This document shows, piece after piece, positions 5,885-12,701 of a stretch of 13,538 nucleotides of DNA. The notes below the pieces were generated by a model, which saw only the letters and a list, made by a program, of their open reading frames with translations, was not told the DNA's origin and made no database searches. The stretch lies in the NCBI GenBank assembly GCA_015485235.1, contig WFTX01000062.1, forward strand, positions 1 to 13,538, in the 5' to 3' direction. Every line of letters begins with the position of its first letter. Position 1 is the stretch's first letter. The DNA is from Nitrospirota bacterium. Lineage in GTDB: Bacteria > Nitrospirota > Thermodesulfovibrionia > Thermodesulfovibrionales > JdFR-85. A program made the translations under genes and the position numbers.

Positions 5885-5940
5885 GCCGGGGGCGGGCCTG
5901 ACTGCATCGGTTTTGAGGTAAGACCTGCCGGCTTGTTTTG
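5885..5940 (+). terminator. Bulged hairpin followed by TTGTTTTG
   Basis: GCCGG (5885-5889) pairs with CCGGC (5928-5932), and inside it GGGCCT (5894-5899) pairs with AGACCT (5921-5926) with one mismatch and one G-U. The bases TTGTTTTG follow at once. It could end transcripts from the hicBA side, though it lies more than 370 bases after hicA. Confidence 0.35.
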
Positions 5941-5966
5941 AGTAGTAGGGAGATGGTATATTTATA
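5938..5966 (+). promoter_or_regulatory. Probable promoter of the two-CW gene
   Basis: TTGAGT (5938-5943) and TTTATA (5961-5966) are 17 bases apart; an alternative TTGTTT/TATATT pair with 18 bases overlaps it. The distance to the ATG at 6026 is about 55 bases. Confidence 0.4.
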
Positions 5967-6025
5967 TAGGTGGGACTAAACCAGATAGCAAATCAAATCT
6001 TCACAAATCTACAGAGGAGGGAAGC

Positions 6026-6328
6026 ATGAGCAAGATCAACTGCTGGGAGTTCATGAAGTGTGGAAGGGAACCAGGGGGTGACAGGACCGCTGAGTTCGGC
6101 GTCTGTCCTGCTGCAGAGGATCACTCCGCTGACGGCTTAAATGGTGGCAGGAACGGCGGCCGGATCTGCTGGGCGATCGCCGGTACCCTCTGCGATGGAA
6201 AGATCCAGGGGACCTTTGCGGAGAAGAGGCTGCTCTGTTTTGCCTGTGATTTCTTCCGTCAGGTCAAGGAGGAAGAGGGGATAGGCAAGTTCCATGTTTT
6301 GAAGCCGGGACAGGTCTACTCACCCTGA
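6026..6328 (+). CDS. Two-CW domain cysteine-rich protein (100 aa)
   Basis: ATG at 6026 follows GGAGGG by 5 bases. The protein contains the paired Cys-Trp motif that names this domain: NCWEFMKCGREPGG with GVCPAA (C6-W7, C12, C27), then RICWAIAGTLC with LLCFACDFF (C48-W49, C56, C71, C74). Eight cysteines in two like halves suggest metal or cluster binding and an internal duplication; the function of the domain is not established. There is no signal peptide or membrane segment. Similar proteins are found alone or fused to signalling domains in anaerobic bacteria. It forms a single-gene unit with its own promoter and a small hairpin at its stop codon. Confidence 0.85.
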   Translation: MSKINCWEFMKCGREPGGDRTAEFGVCPAAEDHSADGLNGGRNGGRICWAIAGTLCDGKIQGTFAEKRLLCFACDFFRQVKEEEGIGKFHVLKPGQVYSP

Positions 6329-6349
6329 GAGGTTCAATCCTCTCTTTAC
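6327..6349 (+). terminator. Weak hairpin at the end of the two-CW gene
   Basis: GAGAGG-ttcaat-CCTCTC (6327-6344) is a perfect 6-bp stem overlapping the stop codon and followed by TTTACCTT. The T-run is poor, so at most a weak terminator. Confidence 0.35.
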
Positions 6350-6400
6350 CTTACAGGTTGCATAAAATTAGTTGGTGTAGTGGTTATTGGTCATTGTCTG

Positions 6401-6445
6401 CGTTCGTTGCGTCTATCTCGTTGGTTTCGTTGATCTCGTTTATTC
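6401..6445 (+). repeat. T-rich CGTT imperfect repeat, copy 2
   Basis: The run of cgttcgttgcg, tatctcgttgg and ttcgttgatctcg words matches copy 1 at 314-332 in 18 of 19 core bases (6407-6425). Both copies lie just downstream of a plus-strand gene. It sits between the two-CW gene and the 3' end of the TRAP permease. Confidence 0.5.
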
Positions 6446-6492
6446 CCTACCCCCCTGTTTACGCAACGTTTGGGCATATCATCAAGAAGGCC

Positions 6493-8514
6493 TCAGCCCT
6501 CTGCCTTCATCCTCACCCGCTGTATGCCTATAACCAGTCCGTATATGGCGATTCCCAGGGGGTAGAGATAGTATTTCCGGGATTCATCAAGGCCTGCGAG
6601 GTCTGCAACTGCACCGGGATAGAAGAGCACAAAGGCGGCAGCAAGAAAGAATGGGATCTCATAGATCCGGTTTTTCACAAGACACCAGCCCTGGGCAAAA
6701 CACTCGAAGGCGGAGATGCCGACAAGGGCCATTGAGAAGATCAGGAGGGCCTGGGGGACGCTGTTTATGTTATGGAGTATCAGGTCGGGGTTGAAGACGA
6801 ACATGAAGGCTATGACGGAGGTCCTTATGTCATAGAGAAACCCCTGTATCCCCGTGGGGATGGGCTCTGACCGGGCGATGGCAGAGGCTGCATAGGCCGC
6901 AAGCCCGACAGGAGGGGTGTCGTCAGCAAGTATGCCGAAGTAGAAGCAGAAGAGATGGGCTGCCATTATGGGTATCACAAACCCGTAGATGCCGCCCACG
7001 GAGACTATTATCGGAGCTGTCAGTGAGGCCATCACAATGTAGGTTGCGGTGGTGGGAAGTCCCATCCCGAGGAGCATGCTTGCTATGGCCGTGATAAGGA
7101 GCAGGAGGAAGATGTTGCCCCGGGAGATGGTCTCCACTATCTGGGTGATCATCCCCCCGATTCCCATGTTCACCACGCCTACTATTATCCCTGCAGCAGC
7201 ACAGGCAAGGGCGACGGAGACCATGTTTTTTGAGCCCTGAATGCATCCCCTTGCTATAAGCTTTATGGCAGACCTCAGGCCCTTTTTAATCCCCCCTTTC
7301 AGTCTTGCTTCCTGGAAGATGATCACAAGGATCAGTACTATTATTGAGCGGAAGGCTGAAAGCTCCGGTGAATGCCTGAGAATGACCAGTTCGTACAGGA
7401 GGACGAGAATAGGCAGGAGATAATGAACCCCGCCCTTCAGGGTCTTTTTCAGATCCGGAAGGTCCTCAGGGGGGAGCCCCCGTATCCCGAGCTTTGATGC
7501 CTCGAGATGGGTGATGCAGAAGAGGCCGAAGTAGGAAACAAAGGCCGGGATCGCTGCTGCCTTTACAACCTCTATATAGGGAACGTTTACATACTCCGCT
7601 ATTATGAAGGCGGCTGCTCCCATGATCGGTGGCATCAACTGGCCGTCCGTGCTTGCCGCCACCTCAATGGCGGCTGCCTTCTTCGGAGGATAGCCGCTCT
7701 TTTTCATAAGAGGGATCGTGAAAGGCCCTGTAGTGACGATGTTGGCGATACTTGAGCCTGAGATGAGACCGGTGGCCCCGCTTGAGACTACGGCAGCCTT
7801 GGCAGGACCGCCCTTGAACCTTCCGAGGAGTGAGAGTGAGACATCGGTAAAGAACCTCCCTGCCCCTGCCACCTCAAGGAGCCCGCCCATGAGAACAAAG
7901 AGATAGACTATGGAGGCCGACACACCGAGGGGGATTCCGTAGATCCCCTCTGTCGAGAGGGTGATGTTGCTCATGTACTTGCTCAGGGAGACCCCCTTGA
8001 AGGCAAAGACATCAGGCATGTAGGGGCCGAGGAAGGCATAGGCGGTAAAGAGGATAGCGATCACAGAGAGGGCAGGCCCTATCACGCGGCGGGATGCCTC
8101 AAGCAGGAGGAGTATGAGGATGACGCCTGCTGCAATATCTCTTCCGAGGGGCATTCCAGCCCGCATTGTGATGCCCTCGTAATCAATGACTATATACAGT
8201 GAGGCCAGGACGCCTGAGATGGAGAGGATATAGTCAAGAAGGGGAATCCTGTCAGTGGCCCCGAAGTATGAAGTGCCTTTCACTGGCCTCTTGATGCAGG
8301 GGATGACAAGAAAACAGAGTGCCATGGCAAAGGCGAGGTGAATGGCCCGGGTCTTTGTGCTGTCAAGGATCAGGAAGCTTGCTATGCTCAACTGGAAGAC
8401 CGCCCATGATATGGCCACCATGCCTACAAGGAGGGCCTCATGAGGTCTGAGCCTCCTTATGCTGCCCGACTCTGCCTTTAGTATGGATTCTGCCTTGCTG
8501 GTATCGGCTTTCAA
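6493..8514 (-). CDS. TAXI-type TRAP transporter fused permease (DctQ-DctM)
   Basis: This 673-residue polytopic membrane protein is the 4TM/12TM fusion typical of TAXI-TRAP systems. An N-terminal DctQ-like part (TM helices from about residue 25 to 190) is joined to a DctM-like part. Signatures include GLISGSSIANIVTTGPFTIP, the following AAAIEVAASTDGQLMPP, LLGMGLPTTATYIVMASL, and the late ADDTPPVGLAAYAASAIA. It forms the inner-membrane channel that takes substrate from the periplasmic TAXI protein encoded just upstream and is driven by an ion gradient. The start is uncertain: a stop lies two codons before the TTG at 8512-8514, no Shine-Dalgarno precedes it, and the next methionine (residue 32) would cut into the first helix. 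An 85-base gap with a perfect hairpin separates it from the binding-protein gene. Confidence 0.93.
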   Translation of the reverse strand: MKADTSKAESILKAESGSIRRLRPHEALLVGMVAISWAVFQLSIASFLILDSTKTRAIHLAFAMALCFLVIPCIKRPVKGTSYFGATDRIPLLDYILSISGVLASLYIVIDYEGITMRAGMPLGRDIAAGVILILLLLEASRRVIGPALSVIAILFTAYAFLGPYMPDVFAFKGVSLSKYMSNITLSTEGIYGIPLGVSASIVYLFVLMGGLLEVAGAGRFFTDVSLSLLGRFKGGPAKAAVVSSGATGLISGSSIANIVTTGPFTIPLMKKSGYPPKKAAAIEVAASTDGQLMPPIMGAAAFIIAEYVNVPYIEVVKAAAIPAFVSYFGLFCITHLEASKLGIRGLPPEDLPDLKKTLKGGVHYLLPILVLLYELVILRHSPELSAFRSIIVLILVIIFQEARLKGGIKKGLRSAIKLIARGCIQGSKNMVSVALACAAAGIIVGVVNMGIGGMITQIVETISRGNIFLLLLITAIASMLLGMGLPTTATYIVMASLTAPIIVSVGGIYGFVIPIMAAHLFCFYFGILADDTPPVGLAAYAASAIARSEPIPTGIQGFLYDIRTSVIAFMFVFNPDLILHNINSVPQALLIFSMALVGISAFECFAQGWCLVKNRIYEIPFFLAAAFVLFYPGAVADLAGLDESRKYYLYPLGIAIYGLVIGIQRVRMKAEG

Positions 8515-8545
8515 GTTTTAACCCGGTTGGTGCGAGAGTCAATTT

Positions 8546-8585
8546 GGCAGGTGGAGGTAATATCAGGATGTTACCTCCACCTGCC
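8546..8585 (-). other. Perfect 15-bp intercistronic hairpin in the TRAP operon
   Basis: GGCAGGTGGAGGTAA (8546-8560) and its exact reverse complement (8571-8585) flank a 10-base loop between the binding-protein stop and the permease start. In the minus-strand transcript the stem is followed only by AAATT, so it is not a full terminator. Such hairpins commonly leave more binding-protein mRNA than permease mRNA, by attenuation or by blocking 3' exonucleases. Confidence 0.75.
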
Positions 8586-8599
8586 TGAAAGACCTGATC

Positions 8600-9604
8600 C
8601 TATTTTATCAGCGCTGGATCAATGTATTTGATAAGCCCCGACTCCCGGTAATACCTGAGGGCCCCCTTATGGATGGGAGCACTCAGCCCGCTGAGCATGG
8701 CCTCTTTCGTAAGCACCGAGTAGGCGGGATGGAGTTTCTTGAAGTCCTCGAAATTGTCAAAGACCTCCTTCGTGATTGCATAGACTATCTTTTCATCCAC
8801 GTCTGCGGAAGTGACAAAGGTTGCCTTGACCCCTATGCTCGGGACATCACCGGAGTTGTCCGCCTTTGGATAGAACTTGATGGGAATAACGGACTTTGCG
8901 TAGTAGGGATACTTCTTCAGAAGGGCATCAATGCCGGGCCCCTCAATGGGGATGATTCTCACCTTAAGCCTTCCCGAGGTGGCCTCCTTGATGTTCCCGT
9001 TTGGATGGCCGACTGTGTAGAAGAAGGCATCGATCCTTCCATCCTGAAGGAGTGATGGGGCTTCAACCGCCTTTACCTGCTCCACATGGATGCTTGAGAG
9101 GGGGATCCCTGCGGCTTCCAGGACGTCCTTCGAGTTCTGGAGCTGGCCCGAGCCAGGGTTGCCGATGTTCACTCTCTTGCCTTTGAGGTCCTTGAGTGTC
9201 TTGATCCCGCTCTTGACTGATGCAATCAATGTGATCGACTCGGGGTGGATGGAGAATACGGAACGGAGCTTCTTCTGAGGTCCTGCCTTCTTCCATTCGG
9301 CAAGGCCGTGGTATGCCTGGTACTGCCTGTCGGACTGGGCAACGCCGAACTCGAGGTCGCCGGAGAGAACGGCATTGATATTGTAGACCGAGCCTGCCGT
9401 TGATTCCACAGTCGCCTTGATCCCGTACTGTTTTGACTTCTTGTTGATCATCCTGCTTATGGCGCCACCTGTGGGGTAGTAGACTCCCGTGACTCCTCCC
9501 GTGCCGATGGTGACGAAGACCCTCTTTGATGCCGCCCCTGCATCAATTGCAAGAAGCAGGGTGAGTGAAAGTCCCAACAAAATGATTCTTCTCAAAAAAC
9601 CCAT
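8600..9604 (-). CDS. TAXI-family TRAP solute-binding protein
   Basis: ATG at 9602-9604 follows AAGGAGG at ideal spacing. The 334-residue protein has a signal peptide (MGFLRRIILLGLSLTLLLAI, cleavage near DAGAA/SK), then the TAXI core: FVTIGTGGVTGVYYPTGGAI near the N-terminus, ESTAGSVYNINAVLSGDLEF, GVAQSD, LKGKRVNIGNPGSG and DAFFYTVGHPNG. These are the sugar-amino-acid-free binding-protein folds that deliver small organic anions such as glutamate-like or other carboxylates to the permease; the ligand here is not identifiable. Length is normal and nothing is missing. It is the first gene of the operon with the fused permease, and the protein should be periplasmic. Confidence 0.93.
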   Translation of the reverse strand: MGFLRRIILLGLSLTLLLAIDAGAASKRVFVTIGTGGVTGVYYPTGGAISRMINKKSKQYGIKATVESTAGSVYNINAVLSGDLEFGVAQSDRQYQAYHGLAEWKKAGPQKKLRSVFSIHPESITLIASVKSGIKTLKDLKGKRVNIGNPGSGQLQNSKDVLEAAGIPLSSIHVEQVKAVEAPSLLQDGRIDAFFYTVGHPNGNIKEATSGRLKVRIIPIEGPGIDALLKKYPYYAKSVIPIKFYPKADNSGDVPSIGVKATFVTSADVDEKIVYAITKEVFDNFEDFKKLHPAYSVLTKEAMLSGLSAPIHKGALRYYRESGLIKYIDPALIK

Positions 9605-9644
9605 GACCGCCTCCTTTCCAGATGATTGTAATATGGTAGGTTCT

Positions 9645-9672
9645 ATTTTATCACAGTAGTGTCCAAAATAAA
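9645..9672 (-). promoter_or_regulatory. Candidate promoter of the TRAP operon
   Basis: On the minus strand TTTATT (9667-9672), 16 bases, then TAAAAT (9645-9650) preceded by TGA, an extended -10 form (TGnTAAAAT). The -10 is good and the -35 weak. Leader length to the ATG would be about 35 bases. Confidence 0.4.
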
Positions 9673-9886
9673 TCTAAAGTCCGGGGGAGGCGGTATGGCG
9701 GAGAAAACACCAATGCACGACACCTTTGAAAAAGAAGGATTCATGTATCTGACAACCCTGATCAGACAGTCTTCATTAAAACCTGCTGACTCAGGTTCCT
9801 GTCCATTAAATCCTGTCGGTTGCATTGTGTTTTCGCAGCCTTGCCGCCTCACGGCAATATTATTTTGTACAGATGTGATTTTATCA
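9655..9886. other. Gene-free, probably inserted DNA
   Basis: An 80-codon plus-strand frame from GTG 9659 spans this stretch, but it has no ribosome-binding site and its second half is unlike protein. The opening words tagtgtccaaaataaa look like an insertion-sequence end. No matching inverted end is visible at the other side. It appears to have replaced the 3' part of the NTPase gene next to it. Confidence 0.35.
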
Positions 9887-10012
9887 TTATTTGATTATTA
9901 ATGGGCAGGAGGGGGCGAGAGCGGCAAGTCTTCCGGCGAGGGTTTTCATGATGGTGGTCTTTCCAGTGCCGGGCTTCCCGGTAAGGAGGATATTTTCTGA
10001 ACAGGCCATCAT
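9887..10012 (-). pseudogene. P-loop NTPase gene fragment (THEP1-like N-terminus)
   Basis: From ATG 10010-10012 the first 20 residues are MMACSENILLTGKPGTGKTT, a textbook Walker A, followed by IMKTLAGRLAALAPSCP and then an abrupt change to ATTAATCAAA-type sequence with a stop at 9887-9889. The start resembles small nucleoside-triphosphatases of the THEP1 type (NILLTGxPGxGKTT at the N-terminus), which are about 170-180 residues long. Only about 37 native codons remain; the Walker B and lid are gone, so the product cannot be active. The promoter in front of it still looks good. Confidence 0.6.
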
Positions 10013-10018
10013 GGTAGA

Positions 10019-10046
10019 ATTATACATCATCAACCCAATACACCAA
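10019..10046 (-). promoter_or_regulatory. Promoter of the NTPase fragment, possibly leaderless
   Basis: TTGGTG (10041-10046), 16 bases, then a perfect TATAAT (10019-10024) on the minus strand. The ATG is only 6 bases after the -10 and no Shine-Dalgarno is present, so the message would be leaderless. The -35 lies in the 8-base tandem repeat. Confidence 0.45.
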
Positions 10047-10067
10047 TATACCAATATACTAATATAA
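10036..10067. repeat. Four tandem 8-base units in the divergent promoter region
   Basis: CAATACAC, CAATATAC, CAATATAC and TAATATAA stand head to tail, directly against the AAGGAGG ribosome-binding site of yjbQ on the plus strand. Read on the minus strand they supply TTGGTG/TTGGTA -35-like words. Confidence 0.7.
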
Positions 10068-10078
10068 GGAGGCAGATC

Positions 10079-10495
10079 ATGAAGAGTTACCGGAAGGAGT
10101 TATGGTTTGAGGTGCCCACAAGGAGGGCCTTCATAAACATCACCCCCCAGGTCGAGGAGTGCGTGAGGGAAAGCGGCGTGGAGGAGGGGCTTGTTCTTGT
10201 AAACGCCATGCACATCACCGCCTCTGTCTTCATAAACGACGATGAGCCCGGTCTTCATCACGACTATGATGTCTGGCTTGAAAAACTGGCTCCCCACGAA
10301 CCTGTCTCACAGTACCGGCACAATGTGGGGGAGGACAATGCCGATGCCCACATGAAGAGGCAGATCATGGGCAGGGAGGTGGTGGTTGCCATCACAAAGG
10401 GGGTCCTTGACCTCGGCCCATGGGAGCAGATCTTCTACGGCGAGTTCGACGGCCGCAGAAGAAAGAGGGTGTTGATAAAAATAATCGGTGAGTGA
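10079..10495 (+). CDS. yjbQ: YjbQ/UPF0047 family protein, complete (second copy)
   Basis: ATG at 10079 follows AAGGAGG by 6 bases. The 138-residue length is normal. Conserved family segments are all present: FINITPQVEECV, the MHITASVFIND strand with histidine where the first copy has PHTTGAVTIN, the EDNADAHMKRQIMG histidine segment, and the C-terminal LGPWEQIFYGEFDG with a basic tail. The family is linked to weak thiamine-phosphate synthase activity, with a true role still open. Compared with the partial copy at 2-313 the last third is alike but the middle differs widely, so they are old paralogues and not a recent duplication. The gene converges on the TPR-ATPase gene with only 9 bases between the stop codons and no terminator. 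Confidence 0.92.
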   Translation: MKSYRKELWFEVPTRRAFINITPQVEECVRESGVEEGLVLVNAMHITASVFINDDEPGLHHDYDVWLEKLAPHEPVSQYRHNVGEDNADAHMKRQIMGREVVVAITKGVLDLGPWEQIFYGEFDGRRRKRVLIKIIGE

Positions 10496-10504
10496 TTATT
10501 CTTT

Positions 10505-12700
10505 CTACCTTCTCTTTCTCATTTTAACCTTCACCACCGTTAACATCTCGTTAACGATCAGTCTTTCTTCCTGCTTTATACGCTCAAGGAGGGTTTCGTC
10601 TTTAGTTTCAAAATACTCTATAGTTACATAAAAGGGGTGGAGTCCCTTTTTCAAGTCTTCATAGGGACTTTCTTTAATTGCCTCGAGCGCATCTCTGACT
10701 GTATCAATTTTGCCATTTAAAAGATACTCCATGAATGACTCTGTAAAGACCTCCAATGCCTTTTCCTCTCCCCCAGCATGGGGAATACAATTAAGGGCTT
10801 CCCTGAGATACTCTTTTGCCTTCCTTTTTGATCTTTTAAAGTTCCTGTTATAGAGTTTGAGATAAACCTTCATAAGATTTTTCCATGGGAGGTGCTCGTC
10901 TTTCCTTAATGAAATTGCCTTTTTCAGGGCATTAATTGCAAGAGTGAATTTTCCAGGTTTTATATATGCAACACCCATGTTATTCCATGCCTCGTGCATG
11001 TCAGGCTTTATCTCAACCGCCTTCCTGAATGCCTCTATCGCCTCTTCATGCCTGCCAAGGTCTACATATGCAGCACCCATGTTATACCATGCCTCGTGCT
11101 TGTCAGGCTTTATCTCAACCGCCTTCCTGAATGCCTCTATCGCCTCTTCATGCCTGCCAAGGTCTGCATATGCAGCACCCATGTTATTCCATGCCTCGTG
11201 CATGTCAGGCTTTATCTCAACAACTCTTTTTAATGCGTCAATCTCTTTCTCCGTTTCTTTCAGTAAATTAAAAGCGTATGCCATCTGCCACCAGAGAATA
11301 TAATCACGAGGATTTTCTTTTATCTTATTTTCAAGAACTCTCAAGGCGGTCTCAGGGTCTCTTTCTGCCAGAACAAATTCTTCTGGTATTCCTCTATACT
11401 CAGGCACCGATTCCTTTAGATACCAGAGTTTATCTAAATGTGTTTTTAGTCTTTCAGGTGCCATAGAAAGAGACTCTCTTACTGCTTTAATTGTATATTC
11501 CAGGTAACGGTGAATTTCTTCTTTTGTAAACCATATCTCAACGAACCTTATGATAAAGCTAAGCCTCTTTCTTCCTGCCTCAACCCTCATCTGCCGCCAG
11601 AGGCCAAAGAGTCTCTCTTTTATATCGTATAGAACCCCTTTTCGCTTTCTCCCTGTGACCTTCTGGAGATAGCCAATCTCTTCAAGCCTCCTTATCTGGG
11701 CATTCACCTGATTCACAGGTATTCCACTTCTCTGGGCAACCTCTGTTGGGGTAAGGAGGGTTTCTGCCTGGGCAATCACATCCATTATCTCCCTCTGCTG
11801 GGCTGAAAGGTCTTTCATCCTTGCACTGAAGTATGGGGTCATCTCATCAAGCATCCTCTGAAAGGTCTCCTCCACAGAGGTTATCTCAACTTCCCTCATT
11901 ATTTGATAGAAACTAACTATCAGCCTTGGATTGCCACCGGAAAGTTCGTATATTGCCCTTAGTTTGCTCTCCTTTTCTTCTATGACCTTCAGGATGTCAT
12001 GCCGTTGTTCAAGTTCAGCCAGTTTTTTAAGCAGTTTTTTTGTATCGATAAAACTTATGTCTCGAAGCCATTCTGTTTCAAAGAAATTGTAAAAAGGCTC
12101 ACCATGATTTACTATTGCGTGAAATAGTGTAGGTGCGGTGCCAATTAGAAGAACACTCTCTGATGTCATAAGTATATCCCTGAGTAAAGACTGGTCCTCA
12201 TCGGTGAATGTCTCAAGTATATCGTTGAAGTTATCCACAAGTAGTAGAAGCACTCTACCTGTGTTTTTCCTGAAACTTTTTATAAAATCAAGTATCAGTT
12301 CTTTCTGCCTTTCATCTGAGTCAGGTCTGGTTAAATTATCGGATATCTTAATATCGGTTCTCTCTGATTTAAGGTATTCAATACAAAGGCGGAGAAACTT
12401 TATAGCATTGGTTACATACTCCTCTTCGGAGAAAATAACTGGTACAAAGGAATCCCTGTACTCCCCGATACCTATAATATCAATGTCACCCTTCAGACAA
12501 TGATAGATGGTCCTTAACATATGTGTCTTCCCTATTCCTTTGGGACCTATAAGTATCAGATGTGAGATACTTCCGCCTTTTGCTGTATTCCTGAGCACAC
12601 GCACAATTGTCTTCAATGTCTCATCCCTTCCCATCAAAGTAGATTTCAGCGTCTCAGGTGACTGAAGTGCAGGCGTATATTTATAGATTCCCTTAGCCAT
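10505..12700 (-). CDS. P-loop ATPase with winged helix and C-terminal TPR repeats
   Basis: I choose the ATG at 12698-12700: GGAGGAG ends 4 bases before it and it begins one base after the stop of the upstream ATPase gene; a longer frame to 12796 lies within that gene. The 731-residue protein has an archaeal-type/AAA ATPase domain (Walker A GPKGIGKT at 52-59, Walker B VLLLLVDN at 150-157, GTAP at 187-190, SGGNPRL at 254-260), a winged helix (about 298-362: LTPTEVAQRSGIPVNQVNAQ, IRRLEEIGYLQK) ending in LFGLWRQMR, a helical linker, and TPR repeats (about 466-600) with near-identical copies, then about 130 helical residues. No membrane segment. The order NTPase, winged helix, TPR recalls STAND-type signal proteins. 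Target and trigger are unknown. Confidence 0.85.
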   Translation of the reverse strand: MAKGIYKYTPALQSPETLKSTLMGRDETLKTIVRVLRNTAKGGSISHLILIGPKGIGKTHMLRTIYHCLKGDIDIIGIGEYRDSFVPVIFSEEEYVTNAIKFLRLCIEYLKSERTDIKISDNLTRPDSDERQKELILDFIKSFRKNTGRVLLLLVDNFNDILETFTDEDQSLLRDILMTSESVLLIGTAPTLFHAIVNHGEPFYNFFETEWLRDISFIDTKKLLKKLAELEQRHDILKVIEEKESKLRAIYELSGGNPRLIVSFYQIMREVEITSVEETFQRMLDEMTPYFSARMKDLSAQQREIMDVIAQAETLLTPTEVAQRSGIPVNQVNAQIRRLEEIGYLQKVTGRKRKGVLYDIKERLFGLWRQMRVEAGRKRLSFIIRFVEIWFTKEEIHRYLEYTIKAVRESLSMAPERLKTHLDKLWYLKESVPEYRGIPEEFVLAERDPETALRVLENKIKENPRDYILWWQMAYAFNLLKETEKEIDALKRVVEIKPDMHEAWNNMGAAYADLGRHEEAIEAFRKAVEIKPDKHEAWYNMGAAYVDLGRHEEAIEAFRKAVEIKPDMHEAWNNMGVAYIKPGKFTLAINALKKAISLRKDEHLPWKNLMKVYLKLYNRNFKRSKRKAKEYLREALNCIPHAGGEEKALEVFTESFMEYLLNGKIDTVRDALEAIKESPYEDLKKGLHPFYVTIEYFETKDETLLERIKQEERLIVNEMLTVVKVKMRKRR
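10972..11221 (-). repeat. 102-bp tandem repeat encoding TPR units
   Basis: Units 10972-11073 and 11074-11175 differ at only 3 of 102 positions by eye, and a third partial unit (11176-11221) equals the first. Each encodes one 34-residue TPR (AWNNMGAAYADLGRHEEAIE...). The period keeps the frame, so unit number can change without breaking the gene. Confidence 0.9.
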
Positions 12701-12701
12701 C

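Noticed and set aside
9659..9901. 80-codon plus-strand frame starting MSKINLKSGGGG
   Set aside because: GTG start without RBS, second half unlike protein; better explained as decayed inserted DNA.
10972..11221. CRISPR-like array
   Set aside because: The 102-bp units are contiguous, in frame and encode TPRs; there are no spacers.
10944..11303. 119-codon plus-strand frame with internal repeats
   Set aside because: It is the antisense of the TPR units; its repeats follow from the 102-bp DNA repeat.
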